From positions 1,054,001-1,118,000 of the forward strand of contig CAZHLJ010000001.1 in NCBI GenBank assembly GCA_964533215.1: a stretch of DNA of 64,000 bases, in the 5' to 3' direction. A model generated the notes under the pieces. That model had not been told where the DNA came from, did not search any database, and saw only the letters and a list, made by a program, of their open reading frames with translations. Each line of letters opens with the position of its first letter. Position 1 is the first letter of the stretch. A program made the position numbers and the translations under genes. The stretch is from Bact-08 sp964533215 (GTDB lineage Bacteria; Bacteroidota; Bacteroidia; Bacteroidales; UBA932). Shown piece by piece: positions 27,389 through 36,105 of the stretch.

Positions 27389-27802
27389 ATGATTAAAACT
27401 ACAATCGTAATAGGAGTAATTGGTGCCGATGTACATGCAGTGGGAAATAAAATTATCGCCTTTGCATTGAATCAGGCAGGTTTTGATGTTGTAAATCTAG
27501 GAGTTATGGTTTCTCAAGACGAATATATTGCCGCGGCTGTGGAGACAGGTGCCAAAGCAATTTTAGTCTCATCTTTGTATGGACATGGTGAGATTGATTG
27601 TAATGGTATGAGGGAGAAATGTGATGAGGCAGGCCTTAAGGATATTCCGTTGATTGCCGGAGGAAACTTAGTCGTGGGCAAACAAGATTTTCACGACGTT
27701 GAGAAACGTTTTGCATCAATGGGTTTTACTAAAATATACCCTCCCGGGACATCTTTGGAAACGACTATCTCTGATTTGAAAAAAATCCTTCATATTGAAT
27801 AG
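27389..27802 (+). CDS. Glutamate mutase sigma (S) subunit, B12-binding
   Basis: A 137-residue cobalamin-binding protein. The B12 motif DxHxxG is present as D14-V-H16-A-V-G19, followed by the SLYGH (about 68-72) and AGGNLVVG loops of the Rossmann-like fold. With the epsilon subunit it rearranges L-glutamate to (2S,3S)-3-methylaspartate using adenosylcobalamin, the first step of the methylaspartate route. It heads an eight-plus gene operon, with MutL 2 nt downstream. Symbols glmS or mutS are used in the literature but clash with other genes. Confidence 0.95.
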   Translation: MIKTTIVIGVIGADVHAVGNKIIAFALNQAGFDVVNLGVMVSQDEYIAAAVETGAKAILVSSLYGHGEIDCNGMREKCDEAGLKDIPLIAGGNLVVGKQDFHDVEKRFASMGFTKIYPPGTSLETTISDLKKILHIE

Positions 27803-27804
27803 AT

Positions 27805-29190
27805 ATGATCTGTCTTACCGTCGATTTCGGCAGCACGTATACAAAACTGACAGCGATTGATACAAGTAGTGCTCAGGTATTGGGTACGGCTAGTGCGTTT
27901 ACAACCATCGAGACAGATGTTATGGATGGTTTTAATGTTGCATTGTCCGATCTGGAGTCGAAAATCCCGAATTTCAAATATGATGATTTGCTTTGCTGCA
28001 GCAGTGCTGCAGGGGGCCTGAAAATGGTGGCATTGGGGCTAGTCCCGGAGCTTACGGCTAAAGCAGCTAAAATGGCGGCTTCCAGTGCTGGGGCAAAAGT
28101 CGTCCGAACCTATTCATATGAGATATCCAAGGCAGAACAGGACGATATTTACGAAATTGATCCCGATCTTATTCTCCTTTGCGGAGGCACGGACGGTGGA
28201 AATAAAGATGTAATTATTGCAAATGCAAAGCGTCTTTGTGCAATAGACAGAAATTTTTCGATAATTGTTGCGGGCAACAAAAGTGCCTCATACGAGCTGG
28301 AGGATGTTTTTAAAAATTCAGGAAAGGACTATGTGATTACAAAGAATGTAATGCCATCGTTTAATGTTCTGGATATAGAACCGGCCAAAAAATGTATCAA
28401 AGATCTTTTTATTAGAAAGATTATTGATGCAAAAGGGCTATCGCAGGTTCAGACAATGACAACTCACGAAATTGTACCTACGCCTCTTGCCGTTCTTACA
28501 GCTTGTGAGCTATTTAGTAAAGGCACGAAGCATACTTCCGGAATTGGAGACTTGATGGCTATTGACCTAGGCGGAGCAACGACAGATGTATACTCAATGT
28601 CTAAAGGAACTCCTTCTTTTAGCAATGCCGTTATTAAAGGATTTGCAGAGCCTTTCAGCAAGCGTACAGTAGAGGGAGACCTGGGAATGAGGTATTGTCT
28701 CTCGTCTCTGATTGAAGAGACAGATACCGAAAATATGGCACAAGAGATAGGGGTGGAAGAGTCAGAAATACTAAATTGGGTAAACAGATGCAAGTCTGTT
28801 CCGGATATTATTGCCCCGGATGGAAGTACTGAGTTGCTAATAGAGGAAGCGTTGGCGCGCAAGGCTATTGAGGTTGCTGTTGAAAGACACTGCGGAGTGA
28901 TTGAAAAAGTTTATACTCCTATGGGTGAAATGATTGCTATTACAGGTAAGGACCTAAGCAATATTCCTTATGTTGTTGGGATAGGAGGAGCCATTATCAA
29001 CAGTCACAATCCTGAATATATTCTTGAAGGGGTTAAGTATACACCAAAAACATTAAACCGCATGAAGCCCAGACAACCGCGCTATATGTTGGATAGGAGA
29101 TATATATTTGCTTCAATGGGGCTTCTTAGCCTAATTGATGCTGAACTGGCATTAAAAATGATGCTTAAAGAGATTATAATAATTCAATAA
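27805..29190 (+). CDS. glmL: GlmL/MutL, glutamate mutase-associated ATPase
   Basis: A 461-residue member of the actin/Hsp70/hexokinase-like ATPase family, typical of MutL found between the two glutamate mutase subunit genes. Phosphate-1 motif TVDFGSTYTKLTA is at residues 5-17 and MAIDLGGATTDVYS (about 251-264) is phosphate-2. The protein is thought to reactivate or chaperone the mutase by exchanging damaged cobalamin, by analogy with diol dehydratase reactivases. Gene order S-L-E matches clostridial operons. It is unrelated to DNA mismatch repair MutL. Confidence 0.93.
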   Translation: MICLTVDFGSTYTKLTAIDTSSAQVLGTASAFTTIETDVMDGFNVALSDLESKIPNFKYDDLLCCSSAAGGLKMVALGLVPELTAKAAKMAASSAGAKVVRTYSYEISKAEQDDIYEIDPDLILLCGGTDGGNKDVIIANAKRLCAIDRNFSIIVAGNKSASYELEDVFKNSGKDYVITKNVMPSFNVLDIEPAKKCIKDLFIRKIIDAKGLSQVQTMTTHEIVPTPLAVLTACELFSKGTKHTSGIGDLMAIDLGGATTDVYSMSKGTPSFSNAVIKGFAEPFSKRTVEGDLGMRYCLSSLIEETDTENMAQEIGVEESEILNWVNRCKSVPDIIAPDGSTELLIEEALARKAIEVAVERHCGVIEKVYTPMGEMIAITGKDLSNIPYVVGIGGAIINSHNPEYILEGVKYTPKTLNRMKPRQPRYMLDRRYIFASMGLLSLIDAELALKMMLKEIIIIQ

Positions 29191-29203
29191 AAGTCCTGTA
29201 AAA

Positions 29204-30655
29204 ATGGAAATATCAAACAAAAAATTATCCAATGATTCATTCTTTTCTGAAAGAAAAGAGGTTTTGACTCAATGGAAGACCGGGAAAAATGTCGATTTCG
29301 AAGAGGTGGTCAAATATCAGAAATCTATTTCAGAAGAAAAAAGGTTTGGAAATAAACTTATCAAGGCTGTCAATGAAGGAGTTACACTTACTCAACCAAG
29401 AGCTGGTGTCGCACTGTATGATGAACATATTAAATTGCTTCAATATCTTGAAAATGAAGGTGAGGCAGATTTATTGCCAACAACTGTTGACAGTTATACC
29501 AGATTGAATAGATACAACGAAGCTGAAAACGGAATAGAAAAGAGTCGCGAGAGCGGAAGATCAATGCTAAATGGATTTCCGATTGTCAACTATGGAGTGG
29601 ACATCTGCAGGCTTGTCACATCTTCGTTAAAGAGTCCTGTTCAGGTGAGACATGGGACTCCAGATGCAAGACTACTTACTGAGATATCTATAGCAGGCGG
29701 ATTTACCTCATATGAGGGAGGTGGAATCTCGTACAACATACCTTATTCAAAAAACCACTCACTTGAGAGAACAATAGCTTACTGGCAGTATGCTGACAGG
29801 CTCGTGGGATTATATGAAGAGGCTGGTGTTTCTATTAACAGAGAGCCTTTCGGACCGTTGACTGGTACTTTGGTTGCTCCTTGTATATCCAACTCTGTCG
29901 CAGTAATTGAAGCTCTTCTTGCCGCTGAACAAGGAGTTAAAGACATTACTGTTGGGTATGGTCAGTGTGGAAATCTAATACAGGATGTTGCCGCAGTTTG
30001 CTCATTAAAGAGTGTAATAAGAGAATATCTGGATAAATTTGGCTACAATGATGTGAGGATTACAACTGTATTCCATCAGTGGATGGGCGGATTCCCTCAG
30101 GATGAGTCTAAATCTTTTGCTGTAATCTCATGGGGTGCAGCAGCAGCAGTTTTGGCAAAAGCCACGAAAGTAATAGTCAAGACACCACATGAAGCAATGG
30201 GTGTTCCAACCAAAGAGGCTAATGCTGCAGGTCTGAAGGCTACCAAACAACTTACATCTATGCTCAAGGATCAGGATTTTACAAACATACCTGCCGTACT
30301 ACTGGAGAGTGAGATTATCAGACAGGAGATGAAGTGCATCCTTGATAAGGTAGAAGAGCTTGGAAAGGGGGATTATGCTGTGGGTACAATAGCAGCATTT
30401 GAAGCTGGTGTGATTGACGTGCCTTTTGCTCCAAGTAAATTCAATGCCGGAAAGGTAATGCCTGCAAGAGACAATACTGGCGCAATCCGTCTGTTGGATG
30501 TGGGAAATATTCCTCTTACTGCCGATCTTAAGGATTTTCACAGAAAGAAACTGGAGGAGAGGGGAGCTTTTGAAAAGAGGCCTGTTAACTTCCAGATGGT
30601 AATAGATGATGTTTACGCTATCGGAAAAGGATTTCTGGTAGGAAGACCAAAATAA
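29204..30655 (+). CDS. glmE: Glutamate mutase epsilon (E) subunit
   Basis: The 483-residue catalytic TIM-barrel subunit. Signatures include VRHGTPDARLL (about 145-155), YEGGGISYNIPYSK and REPFGPLTGTLVAP, which line the glutamate and adenosylcobalamin site of clostridial GlmE, and full family length. With the sigma subunit it performs the radical carbon-skeleton rearrangement of glutamate. It lies 13 nt after glmL and 23 nt before methylaspartate ammonia-lyase. Confidence 0.96.
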   Translation: MEISNKKLSNDSFFSERKEVLTQWKTGKNVDFEEVVKYQKSISEEKRFGNKLIKAVNEGVTLTQPRAGVALYDEHIKLLQYLENEGEADLLPTTVDSYTRLNRYNEAENGIEKSRESGRSMLNGFPIVNYGVDICRLVTSSLKSPVQVRHGTPDARLLTEISIAGGFTSYEGGGISYNIPYSKNHSLERTIAYWQYADRLVGLYEEAGVSINREPFGPLTGTLVAPCISNSVAVIEALLAAEQGVKDITVGYGQCGNLIQDVAAVCSLKSVIREYLDKFGYNDVRITTVFHQWMGGFPQDESKSFAVISWGAAAAVLAKATKVIVKTPHEAMGVPTKEANAAGLKATKQLTSMLKDQDFTNIPAVLLESEIIRQEMKCILDKVEELGKGDYAVGTIAAFEAGVIDVPFAPSKFNAGKVMPARDNTGAIRLLDVGNIPLTADLKDFHRKKLEERGAFEKRPVNFQMVIDDVYAIGKGFLVGRPK

Positions 30656-30678
30656 AATTAAAAAATTTACAATAAGTT

Positions 30679-31923
30679 ATGAAGATAAAAAATGTAATTT
30701 GCTCAGCTGGAAAAACAGGGTTCTTTTTTGATGACCAAAAGGCCATAAAAGCTGGTGCAAAAAACGATGGTGCTTTTTATGAAGGTAAACCTCTTACAGA
30801 GGGGTTTACTGCAATCAGACAATCAGGAGAGTCGATTTCCGTTCTTTTCATCCTCGAAAACGGAGCTATTGCTCACGGAGATTGTGCTGCAGTTCAATAT
30901 TCAGGAGCAGGTGGAAGAGATCCTCTCTTTCTTGCAAAAGATTTCATTCCAATTATCGAGAAAGAGATTGCGCCATTGTATATTGGTAAAGAGATAACCT
31001 CATTCAGAGAGATGGCAGACATAGTGGACAAGAGAATAAGTCCGTCTACCGGTAAGATTTACCATACAGCCATCCGCTATGGTGTAACCCAGGCGTGCCT
31101 CGATGCAGTTGCGAAGAGCAAATCCAAACTTATGGCTCAGGTAATTGCTGAGGAATATCATACAACTGTTTCAGAAAAAATGATTCCTATTTTCTCTCAA
31201 TCAGGAGACGACAGGTACTTGAATGCAGACAAAATGATAATGAAGGGTGCCGATATTTTGCCTCACGCGCTGTTTAACCATGCAGAAAATAAAGTGGGAC
31301 TTAAGGGCGAAAAACTCATGGGCTATGTAGAGTGGCTAAGAGACCGTATAATTAAGCTTAAGCCTTACGAAAATTATATGCCATCTATACATATTGATGT
31401 ATATGGTACTCTTAGTATTGTATTCAACAATGACTTTGAGAAAATAGCAGATTATATCGGAGTTCTTGCAGAGAAGGCAAAACCTTTCGACCTTAGAATC
31501 GAAGGCCCCGTAGATATGGGAAACAAAGAGGATCAGATTAAAGGTCTTGCAGCAATCAGCGAGTTCATGGCCAAGAAAGGCGTAAATGCGCGTATAGTTG
31601 CAGACGAATGGTGTAACACTCTTGAGGATGTAAAGGATTTTACAGAGTTCAAGGCAGGTCATATTGCTCAGATAAAGACACCGGATCTTGGCGGAATAAA
31701 CAATACTATCGAGGCTGTACTTTACTGCAAGGAAAATGGTATGGGAGCATATCTGGGTGGTACATGCAACGAGACAAACAGATCTGCAGAAGTATGTGCT
31801 CACATTGCAATGGCAACTTCTCCAATGCAGTATCTTGCAAAACCAGGAATGGGCGTAGATGAGGGATACATGATCGTCTTCAATGAGATGAACAGAGTAC
31901 TTGCCCTTAAGGACAAACTGTAG
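30679..31923 (+). CDS. Methylaspartate ammonia-lyase
   Basis: A 414-residue enolase-superfamily enzyme that deaminates 3-methylaspartate to mesaconate and ammonia. Metal-ligand segments appear in the expected order: HIDVYG (Asp, about 236), LRIEGPVDMG (Glu, about 272) and VADEWCNT (Asp, about 307). The catalytic Lys lies in AQIKTPDLGG (about 331). Length equals that of the clostridial enzyme. Position directly after glmE makes the assignment firm. Confidence 0.96.
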   Translation: MKIKNVICSAGKTGFFFDDQKAIKAGAKNDGAFYEGKPLTEGFTAIRQSGESISVLFILENGAIAHGDCAAVQYSGAGGRDPLFLAKDFIPIIEKEIAPLYIGKEITSFREMADIVDKRISPSTGKIYHTAIRYGVTQACLDAVAKSKSKLMAQVIAEEYHTTVSEKMIPIFSQSGDDRYLNADKMIMKGADILPHALFNHAENKVGLKGEKLMGYVEWLRDRIIKLKPYENYMPSIHIDVYGTLSIVFNNDFEKIADYIGVLAEKAKPFDLRIEGPVDMGNKEDQIKGLAAISEFMAKKGVNARIVADEWCNTLEDVKDFTEFKAGHIAQIKTPDLGGINNTIEAVLYCKENGMGAYLGGTCNETNRSAEVCAHIAMATSPMQYLAKPGMGVDEGYMIVFNEMNRVLALKDKL

Positions 31924-31964
31924 AATTGAGATATTATATTAATTAACAAATAAAAAGGCAAAAC

Positions 31965-33335
31965 ATGGAAGAGATAAGAGTTCTTTCCCCTACTGCAATT
32001 TTAGGGTATGGGTTCCCACTGGACTCCTTTAAAGAGGGTATGAAGCGGAAGCCTCATGTAATTGCAGTGGATGCAGGATCAACAGACCCGGGTCCTTACT
32101 ACTTAGGTGCAGGAATATCATTTACTGATAGAAATTCCGTAAAAAGAGACTTGGAAATTATGATCCCAGCTGCTCTGGAAGCAAAAATTCCGGTAATAAT
32201 CGGTACTGCAGGTGGATCAGGCGGACGTCCTCATGTTGAACTTACCGTCAATATTATTAAAGAGATTGCAAAGGAGAGAAAACTCACCTTCAAAATGGCA
32301 GTTATTCAGTCCGAGTTTGATAAAGAGTATATCAAAGAAAAGCTTGCCAAAGGTGATATTGCTCCTTTGAAACCAGCTAAGGAAATTACAGCTGAGGATG
32401 TGGATCAGTCTGTACGAATTGTTGCCCAGATGGGAGAGGAGCCATACATTAAAGCTCTTGAAAGTGGTGCCGATGTAATTCTTGCCGGTAGATCATATGA
32501 CCCTTCTGTCTTCTCATCGCTTCCTATTATGAAGGGATTCGATAAAGGGCTTGCAATGCATATGGGTAAGATACTTGAGTGTGCAGCGATTGCAGCAGTA
32601 CCAGGAAGTGGAAGTGACTGTATGTTCGGTTATCTGCAGAAAGACTGCTTCATACTTGAGCCGCTCTCTCCGCTTAGAAAGTGTACAACTCTCTCTGTTG
32701 CTGCTCATACTCTTTACGAAAAATCGAATCCTTATCTTCTTCCGGGACCTGGAGGAGCTATCAATCTTCACGAGTCTACATTTGAACAGATCTCAGACAA
32801 CAAGGTGAAAGTTTCTGGAAGTAAGTTTGTACCTACAGACGGATATTTTGTGAAACTTGAGGGTGTAAAGAAAGTTGGTTACAGAACAATCTCGTTTGCA
32901 GCTTGTACAGACCCTATTGAAATAAGCAAGATGGATGATATTGTAAAAAGCGTGAAGGACAGGGTGAAGAACAACTTCGAGAACTTTGGCATAAAAGACT
33001 TCTTCCTTGATTTTAAAATTTATGGAAAGAATGGTGTTATGGGAATGTTCCCTAGTAAAGTAGACACTGTTCCTAATGAATTGATGATAATTATCGAGGC
33101 CATAGCTGAAACACAGGAGCAGGCTGATACAATTTGCGGTTTCGCAAGAAGTACCATGCTACATTTTGGCTACGAGGGGAGAATTGCAACTGCCGGTAAC
33201 CTTGCATTTCCGTTCTCACCATCTGACTGCCATGTAGGAGAGGTATTCGAATTCAATGTTTATCATCTGATGAAAGTGGATAATTCTTTGGATATTTTCC
33301 CTATTACATATACACAATTTAACGAAGGCATCTAA
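31965..33335 (+). CDS. AtuA-like/DUF1446 protein of unknown function in the glutamate operon
   Basis: A 456-residue protein of the acyclic terpene utilisation AtuA family (PF07287). The N-terminus VLSPTAILGYGF and AVDAGSTDPGPYYLG, then IIGTAGGSGGRPHVE, are the glycine- and acid-rich blocks seen in this family; LAGRSYDPSVF and LPGPGGAINLHE follow. AtuA relatives act in terpenoid degradation gene clusters but no reaction is established to my knowledge. Here it is always flanked by pathway enzymes, 41 nt after the ammonia-lyase and 17 nt before DUF4387, so a role in mesaconate/citramalate metabolism is likely but inferred. Confidence 0.82.
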   Translation: MEEIRVLSPTAILGYGFPLDSFKEGMKRKPHVIAVDAGSTDPGPYYLGAGISFTDRNSVKRDLEIMIPAALEAKIPVIIGTAGGSGGRPHVELTVNIIKEIAKERKLTFKMAVIQSEFDKEYIKEKLAKGDIAPLKPAKEITAEDVDQSVRIVAQMGEEPYIKALESGADVILAGRSYDPSVFSSLPIMKGFDKGLAMHMGKILECAAIAAVPGSGSDCMFGYLQKDCFILEPLSPLRKCTTLSVAAHTLYEKSNPYLLPGPGGAINLHESTFEQISDNKVKVSGSKFVPTDGYFVKLEGVKKVGYRTISFAACTDPIEISKMDDIVKSVKDRVKNNFENFGIKDFFLDFKIYGKNGVMGMFPSKVDTVPNELMIIIEAIAETQEQADTICGFARSTMLHFGYEGRIATAGNLAFPFSPSDCHVGEVFEFNVYHLMKVDNSLDIFPITYTQFNEGI

Positions 33336-33352
33336 AGCAGGAGGATAATAAT

Positions 33353-33670
33353 ATGGAATACAATTTAATGGATGTTGCATCTGTCATCAGAAGCAAAAAC
33401 TCAGGACCTTACGAACTTACATTTGATATTATATTCAAAGAGTTTGAAATGTATGAGAAGGTAAAGGCTGGCAGAGTGATAAATGAAAAGGTATTTGCCC
33501 CGCTATACAATATTCCCGAGTCGGACATCTTGAGCCTGGTCTATTTTGACCCGGCAAAAGCTGTGAAAATTACGATTGTAAGACCGATTCCTTCCGGAGC
33601 ATTGGGCGAGACAGACGTATATGGTGCACAACAACACGCACCACTGATGAAGCTGAAATTTAAACTATAG
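33353..33670 (+). CDS. DUF4387 protein
   Basis: A 105-residue protein matching DUF4387 (PF14330): LMDVASVIRSKNSGPYELTFDI near the N-terminus is the signature, with VRPIPSGALGETDVYGAQQ toward the end. No catalytic residues are obvious. In other genomes DUF4387 occurs beside or fused to AtuA-like domains, and here it follows the AtuA-like gene by 17 nt, so the two probably form a complex. Function unknown. Confidence 0.84.
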   Translation: MEYNLMDVASVIRSKNSGPYELTFDIIFKEFEMYEKVKAGRVINEKVFAPLYNIPESDILSLVYFDPAKAVKITIVRPIPSGALGETDVYGAQQHAPLMKLKFKL

Positions 33671-33681
33671 TCAACTGAGAT

Positions 33682-34620
33682 ATGCGCAATCTTATACAGG
33701 AATATTCAGTTTCGTCTCAATATTTTGCTCCCAGGGGCAAGGAACGAATGATGTTTCTTGGTGAGCAAATATCTCATAGCCATGTGCATTTTTCAGATAG
33801 ACTGATAGGAATAGTAGGTGATGCAGGTTCGGGAAAATCATCTCTCATAAGAGGGATGTTTCCCGGACTTGAATTGTCTAACGATGATAATGAGATAAGC
33901 CCGAGAAAAATCATGCAGGTGAGAGAATCCTTGGATGAAATGCGGGTTGCCTCATCCTATCATATAGATGTCCGCTTTCAGATGGCATTTACACAGATGT
34001 ACGAGATAGCGGATTTTGTAAAACACTTGCTGGAACATCAAAGAAGGGTGATTGTGGAACATTTCGACTTGCTCTATCCCGTATTGGGAATAAATGCAGA
34101 TTTAATAGTCGGGATAGGAGAGGAGATTATTGTAGCACGTCCGAGTGTTTTTGGTCCATTACCACAGAGTATATACGAGATAGTCAGCACATCTCTCAAA
34201 TATCGTAAAATGGCACATACTGTGGAAGATATCACTATTCTTCTACTCGGGTTAGAATTCGGTATCGGAACTGATGCTTATTTCAGCTCGGATATAAGAA
34301 AAGGTTTTGTGCTTAAATTTCTGAAGGAATGTGACTTGGATTTTGAAAGGCTAGATGTTCTGATTAAGAATAAATTAGAAGAAAATTTACCAGTCGCATA
34401 TTATGACGAGGACCACATAATGATAGGCGACAGAGTTGTATTGTGTGATGGCCCACGGCTTCATGTGAGCAATACTTTGCAGGTAAAAAACTTTGAATTG
34501 GTAAAGAGATTCATTTGGGACTCAAAGACAAGTACCTATTGTCTTGTAGGCCTCATCGACAATAACTCGCAGGAATTGGATAACAGGAACACCACGCATT
34601 TTTTAAAGAGGAAAGATTAA
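33682..34620 (+). CDS. P-loop NTPase with alanyl-tRNA-synthetase SAD-like C-terminus, unknown role
   Basis: A 312-residue protein. Walker A GDAGSGKS spans residues 46-53, and RRVIVEHFD (121-129) may serve as a Walker B-like strand. The C-terminal third holds DHIMIGDRVVL and CDGPRLHVSNT, which resembles the CGGTHxxNT zinc motif of the second additional domain of AlaRS/ThrRS; I recall clostridial homologues with that annotation. No editing or aminoacylation domain is present. It sits 11 nt after DUF4387 and 4 nt before the fumarase alpha gene. It could be a chaperone, GTPase-like sensor or cofactor loader for the operon; none is proven. Confidence 0.72.
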   Translation: MRNLIQEYSVSSQYFAPRGKERMMFLGEQISHSHVHFSDRLIGIVGDAGSGKSSLIRGMFPGLELSNDDNEISPRKIMQVRESLDEMRVASSYHIDVRFQMAFTQMYEIADFVKHLLEHQRRVIVEHFDLLYPVLGINADLIVGIGEEIIVARPSVFGPLPQSIYEIVSTSLKYRKMAHTVEDITILLLGLEFGIGTDAYFSSDIRKGFVLKFLKECDLDFERLDVLIKNKLEENLPVAYYDEDHIMIGDRVVLCDGPRLHVSNTLQVKNFELVKRFIWDSKTSTYCLVGLIDNNSQELDNRNTTHFLKRKD

Positions 34621-34624
34621 GATA

Positions 34625-35467
34625 ATGAAACAGATAGAAGCAAGTAAGATATCGGAACTTGTAGAGAGACTATGTATAGAGGCCAACTATATTCTTGCAG
34701 ATGACATATATAATTGCCTTAATAAATGTCAGAGAGAAGAGAAGTCGAGCCTGGGGAGAGACATTCTTGGAACAATAATCCAAAACGCTCAAATAGCAAA
34801 AACGGAAAATTGCCCGATATGCCAGGACACTGGTATGACAGTTGTTTTTGTTACCATTGGACAGGATGTCCACATCGAGGGAATGCCCATTGAAGAGGCC
34901 ATAAACGAAGGTGTGAGGAATGGTTATGAAAAGGGCTATCTGCGTAAATCTGTTGTAAAAGATCCAATTGACAGGGTCAATACTAAGGACAATACTCCTG
35001 CGATTATTCATTACGAGATCGTTCCTGGGGAAAAATTGCATATTGTTGTCGCGCCAAAAGGATTTGGAAGTGAGAACAAAAGTCAGTTGAAAATGCTTGT
35101 GCCAAGCCAAGGTGTTCAAGGTGTGAAAGATTTTATAATAAAAACTGTCTCAGAAGCAGGAGCAAATCCTTGCCCTCCAATTATTGTAGGCGTTGGTATT
35201 GGCGGGACAATGGAAAAATGTGCATTACTGAGCAAGAGGGCTCTCTTGAGACCTGTTGGGTCTGTCAATGAAAATCCACAGCTTGCAGAACTGGAAGCTG
35301 AGTTGCTGGATTCCATAAACGCCCTTGGAATAGGACCTGCCGGATTCGGTGGTACAACAACTGCATTGTGTGTTAATATCCTTACATATGCTACTCATAT
35401 TGCTGGACTTCCGGTTTCTGTCAATATTGGTTGTCATGCAACCAGGCATGCTGAAGGAGAATTATAG
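34625..35467 (+). CDS. Class I fumarase-type hydratase, alpha subunit (probable mesaconase)
   Basis: A 280-residue TtdA/FumA-N domain. Cluster cysteines are visible in NCPICQDTG (about 60-68), GTMEKCALLS (about 197-206) and NIGCHATRHAEG at the C-terminus, consistent with a 4Fe-4S hydro-lyase. Two-subunit class I fumarases hydrate fumarate, tartrate-derived or mesaconate substrates; the position in the methylaspartate operon points to mesaconate hydration to (S)-citramalate. Fumarase activity may coexist. The beta subunit begins 9 nt downstream. Confidence 0.9.
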   Translation: MKQIEASKISELVERLCIEANYILADDIYNCLNKCQREEKSSLGRDILGTIIQNAQIAKTENCPICQDTGMTVVFVTIGQDVHIEGMPIEEAINEGVRNGYEKGYLRKSVVKDPIDRVNTKDNTPAIIHYEIVPGEKLHIVVAPKGFGSENKSQLKMLVPSQGVQGVKDFIIKTVSEAGANPCPPIIVGVGIGGTMEKCALLSKRALLRPVGSVNENPQLAELEAELLDSINALGIGPAGFGGTTTALCVNILTYATHIAGLPVSVNIGCHATRHAEGEL

Positions 35468-35476
35468 GAGGTTATT

Positions 35477-36040
35477 ATGAAAGAAAGAATTGAAATTACA
35501 ACCCCTCTGAATGATGATGTTATAAGAGGACTTAAGGCTGGGGATATGGTTTATATCTCAGGTACGATATATACTGCAAGGGACGCTGCCCATAAAATCA
35601 TGTGTGAGCAATTGGCAAATGGTGAAAAAATGCCGTTTGATTTTAAAGGTGCCATAGTATATTATGCAGGTCCATGTCCTGCGAAACCAGGACAACCTAT
35701 CGGCTCTGTAGGTCCGACAACAAGCGGCCGGATGGATATATACACACCCACACTAATAGAGCATGGCCTAAAGGCTATTATAGGCAAAGGCCTGCGTAAC
35801 CAAGAGGTGATTGACTCATTAGTCAGCCATACAGGTGTATATTTTGCTGCAATCGGCGGAGCAGCTGCTTATATGGCAAAATGCGTGGTTAAAGCCGAGG
35901 TCATAGCATTTGACGAGCTAGGTACGGAGGCCGTGAGAAAGCTGGAAGTAAAGGATTTTCCTGCAATAGTTGCCATTGATTGTCAGGGGAACAATATGTA
36001 CGAGAAGGGCCGGAAGGAATTCGAGCGGGTTTCAAAATGA
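35477..36040 (+). CDS. Class I fumarase-type hydratase, beta subunit (probable mesaconase)
   Basis: A 187-residue TtdB/FumA-C domain. The block GPCPAKPGQPIGSVGPTTSG (about 72-91) and the GKGLRNQEV loop are the conserved substrate-phosphate-like and carboxylate-binding elements of this fold. It completes the heterodimer with the alpha subunit. It is the last gene of the operon; a weak hairpin follows at 36069. Confidence 0.91.
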   Translation: MKERIEITTPLNDDVIRGLKAGDMVYISGTIYTARDAAHKIMCEQLANGEKMPFDFKGAIVYYAGPCPAKPGQPIGSVGPTTSGRMDIYTPTLIEHGLKAIIGKGLRNQEVIDSLVSHTGVYFAAIGGAAAYMAKCVVKAEVIAFDELGTEAVRKLEVKDFPAIVAIDCQGNNMYEKGRKEFERVSK

Positions 36041-36068
36041 GAGTTCACTAACCTTGCATTTTTAATCG

Positions 36069-36105
36069 CCAAGTAATAAACGGGTCTTTACTTCTTTGGA
36101 TTTTT
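36069..36105 (+). terminator. Possible terminator of the methylaspartate operon
   Basis: CCAAGTAA (36069-36076) can pair with TTACTT...TTGG (36088-36099) with a 2-nt bulge and is followed by ATTTTT. It overlaps the stop codon of the convergent lipoprotein gene. The hairpin is imperfect, so confidence is low. Confidence 0.3.

Noticed and set aside
31336..31803. 155-codon open frame opposite methylaspartate ammonia-lyase
   Set aside because: Shadow frame of a strongly conserved enzyme.
34670..35119. 149-codon open frame opposite the fumarase alpha gene
   Set aside because: Opposite a well-supported conserved gene and without recognisable motifs.
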